Notes under the pieces: model-generated
Told to the model about the DNA's origin: nothing
Seen by the model: the letters and a program-made list of their open reading frames with translations, nothing else
Databases searched by the model: none
Shown: piece by piece, positions 62,019-64,000 of the stretch
Layout: each line of letters starts with the position of its first letter
Position numbering within the stretch: position 1 is the first letter of the stretch
Source of the DNA: Bacteriovoracaceae bacterium UBA4096
Lineage (GTDB): Bacteria > Bdellovibrionota > Bacteriovoracia > Bacteriovoracales > Bacteriovoracaceae
Reading direction: 5' to 3'
Length of the DNA stretch: 64,000 nt
Assembly (NCBI GenBank): GCA_002381945.1
Contig: DFXY01000066.1
Span: 15,627 to 79,626 of the forward strand
Program-made: the position numbers and the translations under genes

Positions 62019-63014
62019 ATGAAGCCTCAAAAACAGATGATGACAAAACTACCGGTTAAAGACCTCGCGAAGAAAATTATTTGCGATGGTCATCTGTTTT
62101 TAATTTCCGGTGAAAGAAAATTTTATCTGATGAAGCCCGGGGTGCTAGTTGATCCGGATTTTGTTAAAAAACACGCTCCAATTAATTCCACTTTTGATTT
62201 TGAATGTGTTGTTAACCAGGAATTGAAAGACAAATTCACAAATCATTTTAGGGAACTTCGTTATCTGCAGTTTGAAAAAGATCTTAGATTGAAGTGTTCG
62301 GAAATTGTTCATGATTTTTATCTTCATTACTCTGATTCAGAACATTTCCTGAGTTTTGCTCTGGCCTGTCATGAAGCTTTCTGCGGAATTTCACTGGATG
62401 ACCAGTTAAGAATGCATGAAACAGATATGCATCTGTTCAGAAAAGCTCTTTATTCATCGGCCTTTGCTATCATCACAGGGATGACTAATGATTTTTTTCA
62501 TTATCTTATGCTGAAAGATTTTTATAACTTAACTTTTGCTTTAGATATTGGACTTTGTGAATCTAACTATAGTTACTATGTGTCAGAAGCTTGTAATGCT
62601 GAAAATCGAAACCCGGGCAGTGGAAGAAAATATCTTTTGAAGGAAAAGGCTTCCGATTTTGAGTCGGCACTTTTCCTAAAGCATCCTGAGAAAAGTTATC
62701 AGTACATAAAAGAACGATCGATTCTGGCATTTCCAGAACTGGCAGAAGTCACTCTCTATCAGCATGAACTCACAGATGGATCAGGCTTCCCAAGAGGCGT
62801 TATAAAAGGTCAAATCTCTAGTTGGGAAGCAGTCGTGATTTTTTCTGATTCGCTGGTTGAAATTCTATCAGAATATAGTTTTGAATATGAAGTCGTTTCT
62901 TATCTGATAAATTTCGAAAATCAGAAACTAAAAGATCTTCCAGTAAACAGAGTTTATAAAAAACTGTGTCATGCTTTCAGTCACTTTCAGGCAATGAAGG
63001 AGACCGGATCATAA
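62019..63014 (+). CDS. Degenerate HD-GYP-like protein
   Basis: This 331-residue cytoplasmic protein aligns by eye with the HD-GYP protein at 44 kb. KHPEKSYQYI (221-230) matches its QHPEKSYEIL, and YQHELTDGSGFPRG (247-260) matches the HHERYDGKGYP motif. The metal site is broken: the HD pair is LD (L175-D176 in FALDIG), the first of the two HH is Gln (Q248), and Tyr of GYP is Phe. Phosphodiesterase activity is unlikely, but cyclic-di-GMP sensing is possible. The first 130 residues match nothing I know. The stop overlaps the next ATG by one base (TAATG). Confidence 0.7.
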   Translation: MKPQKQMMTKLPVKDLAKKIICDGHLFLISGERKFYLMKPGVLVDPDFVKKHAPINSTFDFECVVNQELKDKFTNHFRELRYLQFEKDLRLKCSEIVHDFYLHYSDSEHFLSFALACHEAFCGISLDDQLRMHETDMHLFRKALYSSAFAIITGMTNDFFHYLMLKDFYNLTFALDIGLCESNYSYYVSEACNAENRNPGSGRKYLLKEKASDFESALFLKHPEKSYQYIKERSILAFPELAEVTLYQHELTDGSGFPRGVIKGQISSWEAVVIFSDSLVEILSEYSFEYEVVSYLINFENQKLKDLPVNRVYKKLCHAFSHFQAMKETGS

Positions 63015-64000
63015 TGGGTAAAATGAATAGGCAACTCGCCATTCTCAATCTTACCGGAGCTCTGTTACCAGAGCTCAAAGAATACTTTATTTCCAGAAAT
63101 ATTCTGGTGGTTGATCCTTTGATAAATTCAGGAACAGCTGACTGGACTCATATTATTACAAAAGACATTCATGACTTTAACCTCATCAATGACACTTATG
63201 ATTTAACCCGAAAAGATCGTCATATCATTTCGCTCTCACAGGTAAGTGATCTTCAGAATTTTACGATCAATAATGGGAATATCATTCTTGACGATATTTG
63301 GTTTAAGGGAAATCTAGGCCCATTTATCATGGATAAGTATTTTCAGGGTTATGGTGGAATTACACTAGGTGATAATTATCCTTCATTCCAGGAAATGGGA
63401 TCCTTTAATGTCACTAATCCATTCAATACCGGTGAATATCTGGATAGGATGGTCCAAAAAGCTTTCGAAAGTGGTATAGAAGCGCTTACTTTAAAAACGT
63501 ACTTTGACCATCTCGTTATGTATGTTGCAGGCCTTAAGAAAAAAGAGAAAGCGGGACTACCGTTTGAAATTACCTACGGTGTTTATGAGGACGTTTTCGC
63601 TCTCCAAATGCATTTTTTCTCCCAACGACTGGAGATCCTTGATGTGACAACCAGTCTATCCTCCATCATAACTAAAAAAGCCGATGAATATTTTCTTAAT
63701 GTAGCCGTTCAATCGGCTGACTTCTTTGACTTCTCATATATGCCTGAAGTTAATAAAGTGATTATAACTGGCCTATGGACTAAAGATGAAAGGATCAAAT
63801 TTGAAAACAGGGGGTTGATGTTCACCGCTCTGGAAGCGGGTCGCATCTTCCATAAATATGAAAATGAAGGCGCCTCTTCTTCTTTAGTTACTGATAACGA
63901 GATTCCGGATTTTACAGATAAATTATCTTTTTCACAGAAAGATGAATTAATTGCTACTAGTACTGTCTTAAAAGGTAGTTCTGGACAAGAAGAATCATCG
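63014..64000 (+). CDS. Protein of unknown function, 3' end outside window
   Basis: The frame is open from ATG 63014 to the last base (329 codons). AAGGAGA lies ten bases before it, and an ATG at 63023 is an alternative start. The protein is cytoplasmic with no signal peptide. Residues 1-60 look like a Rossmann-like lead (QLAILNLTGALLPELKEYF, then ILVVDP). The strand-turn pattern around 75-115 (LILDD-like, GGITLGDN) may be a small beta-helix. I recognise no family. Coupling to the degenerate HD-GYP gene suggests a joint role. Confidence 0.65.
   Translation, partial: MGKMNRQLAILNLTGALLPELKEYFISRNILVVDPLINSGTADWTHIITKDIHDFNLINDTYDLTRKDRHIISLSQVSDLQNFTINNGNIILDDIWFKGNLGPFIMDKYFQGYGGITLGDNYPSFQEMGSFNVTNPFNTGEYLDRMVQKAFESGIEALTLKTYFDHLVMYVAGLKKKEKAGLPFEITYGVYEDVFALQMHFFSQRLEILDVTTSLSSIITKKADEYFLNVAVQSADFFDFSYMPEVNKVIITGLWTKDERIKFENRGLMFTALEAGRIFHKYENEGASSSLVTDNEIPDFTDKLSFSQKDELIATSTVLKGSSGQEESS

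Noticed and set aside
1..64000. tRNA, rRNA or CRISPR array
   Set aside because: Read through all intergenic gaps for tRNA-like arms, rRNA segments and regular direct repeats; none seen. A tRNAscan or CRISPR search would be decisive.

Overview
This window is one contiguous stretch of a moderately AT-rich, densely coded bacterial chromosome: about 58 protein genes on both strands, many with 1-20 base overlaps. No rRNA, tRNA, CRISPR array or prophage was seen. The gene content fits a Gram-negative predatory or predatory-like lineage, probably Bdellovibrionota (Bacteriovorax/Peredibacter-like). Pointers are the many secreted hydrolases and lipoproteins, soluble PAS chemoreceptors, a PhaR-like regulator beside paired ArsA/Get3-like ATPases, and an ADP/ATP-translocase-like carrier. 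This placement is inference from gene types, not from a marker gene. Layout: 1-0.8 kb, tail of a DDE transposase. 0.9-5.2 kb, a secreted zinc protease with an unknown secreted partner, a DCC thiol protein, a histidine-free Hpt-like protein and a DUF6624-like protein. 5.3-12.4 kb, a lipid-binding-like secreted protein, tyrS, deoC with a GST, a lipoprotein and an acyl-CoA dehydrogenase. 12.5-17.9 kb, a PD-(D/E)XK-like protein with two tandem atypical response regulators, an rRNA methyltransferase, ahcY and rpiB. 17.9-28 kb, a large secreted protein, a DtxR-type regulator with an Npt-like carrier, an M3 oligopeptidase, a GAF-PAS-PAS histidine kinase, a secreted nuclease and a 5'-nucleotidase. 28.3-32.7 kb, a chemotaxis operon (MCP, CheR, CheD, triple CheW). 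32.8-37.6 kb, feoAB, a hotdog protein, a nitronate-monooxygenase-like enzyme and an M28 peptidase. 37.7-42.3 kb, a SUV3-like RNA helicase followed by a DUF455 ferritin-like protein and an ATP-grasp-like protein. 42.2-46.7 kb, a class II aldolase, an acidic membrane protein, an HD-GYP protein and a degenerate SpoIIE-like phosphatase. 46.7-52.1 kb, a six-gene minus-strand operon running PhaR-like, beta-barrel-like, ArsA, ArsA, gshA and a trans-sulfuration enzyme. 52.4-61.9 kb, a TPR lipoprotein behind a sigma-28-like promoter, a LolB-like lipoprotein, a complete opp transporter with fused OppDF, and a Na+/solute symporter. 62-64 kb, a degenerate HD-GYP protein coupled to an unknown gene that runs off the end. 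How the genes work together: nutrient acquisition is a strong theme. Secreted protease, peptidase, nuclease and nucleotidase activities would feed the opp importer, the oligopeptidase, deoC, rpiB and the possible nucleotide carrier. Signalling is the second theme. Four gene sets here look like signalling proteins whose normal catalytic or phosphorylation residues are missing (Hpt without His, two receivers with Lys-to-Arg, SpoIIE-like without metal ligands, HD-GYP without the metal His). The strongest candidates for undescribed biology are the PhaR/ArsA-pair/gshA operon, the nuclease-like protein with tandem atypical regulators, and the SUV3-like helicase operon.
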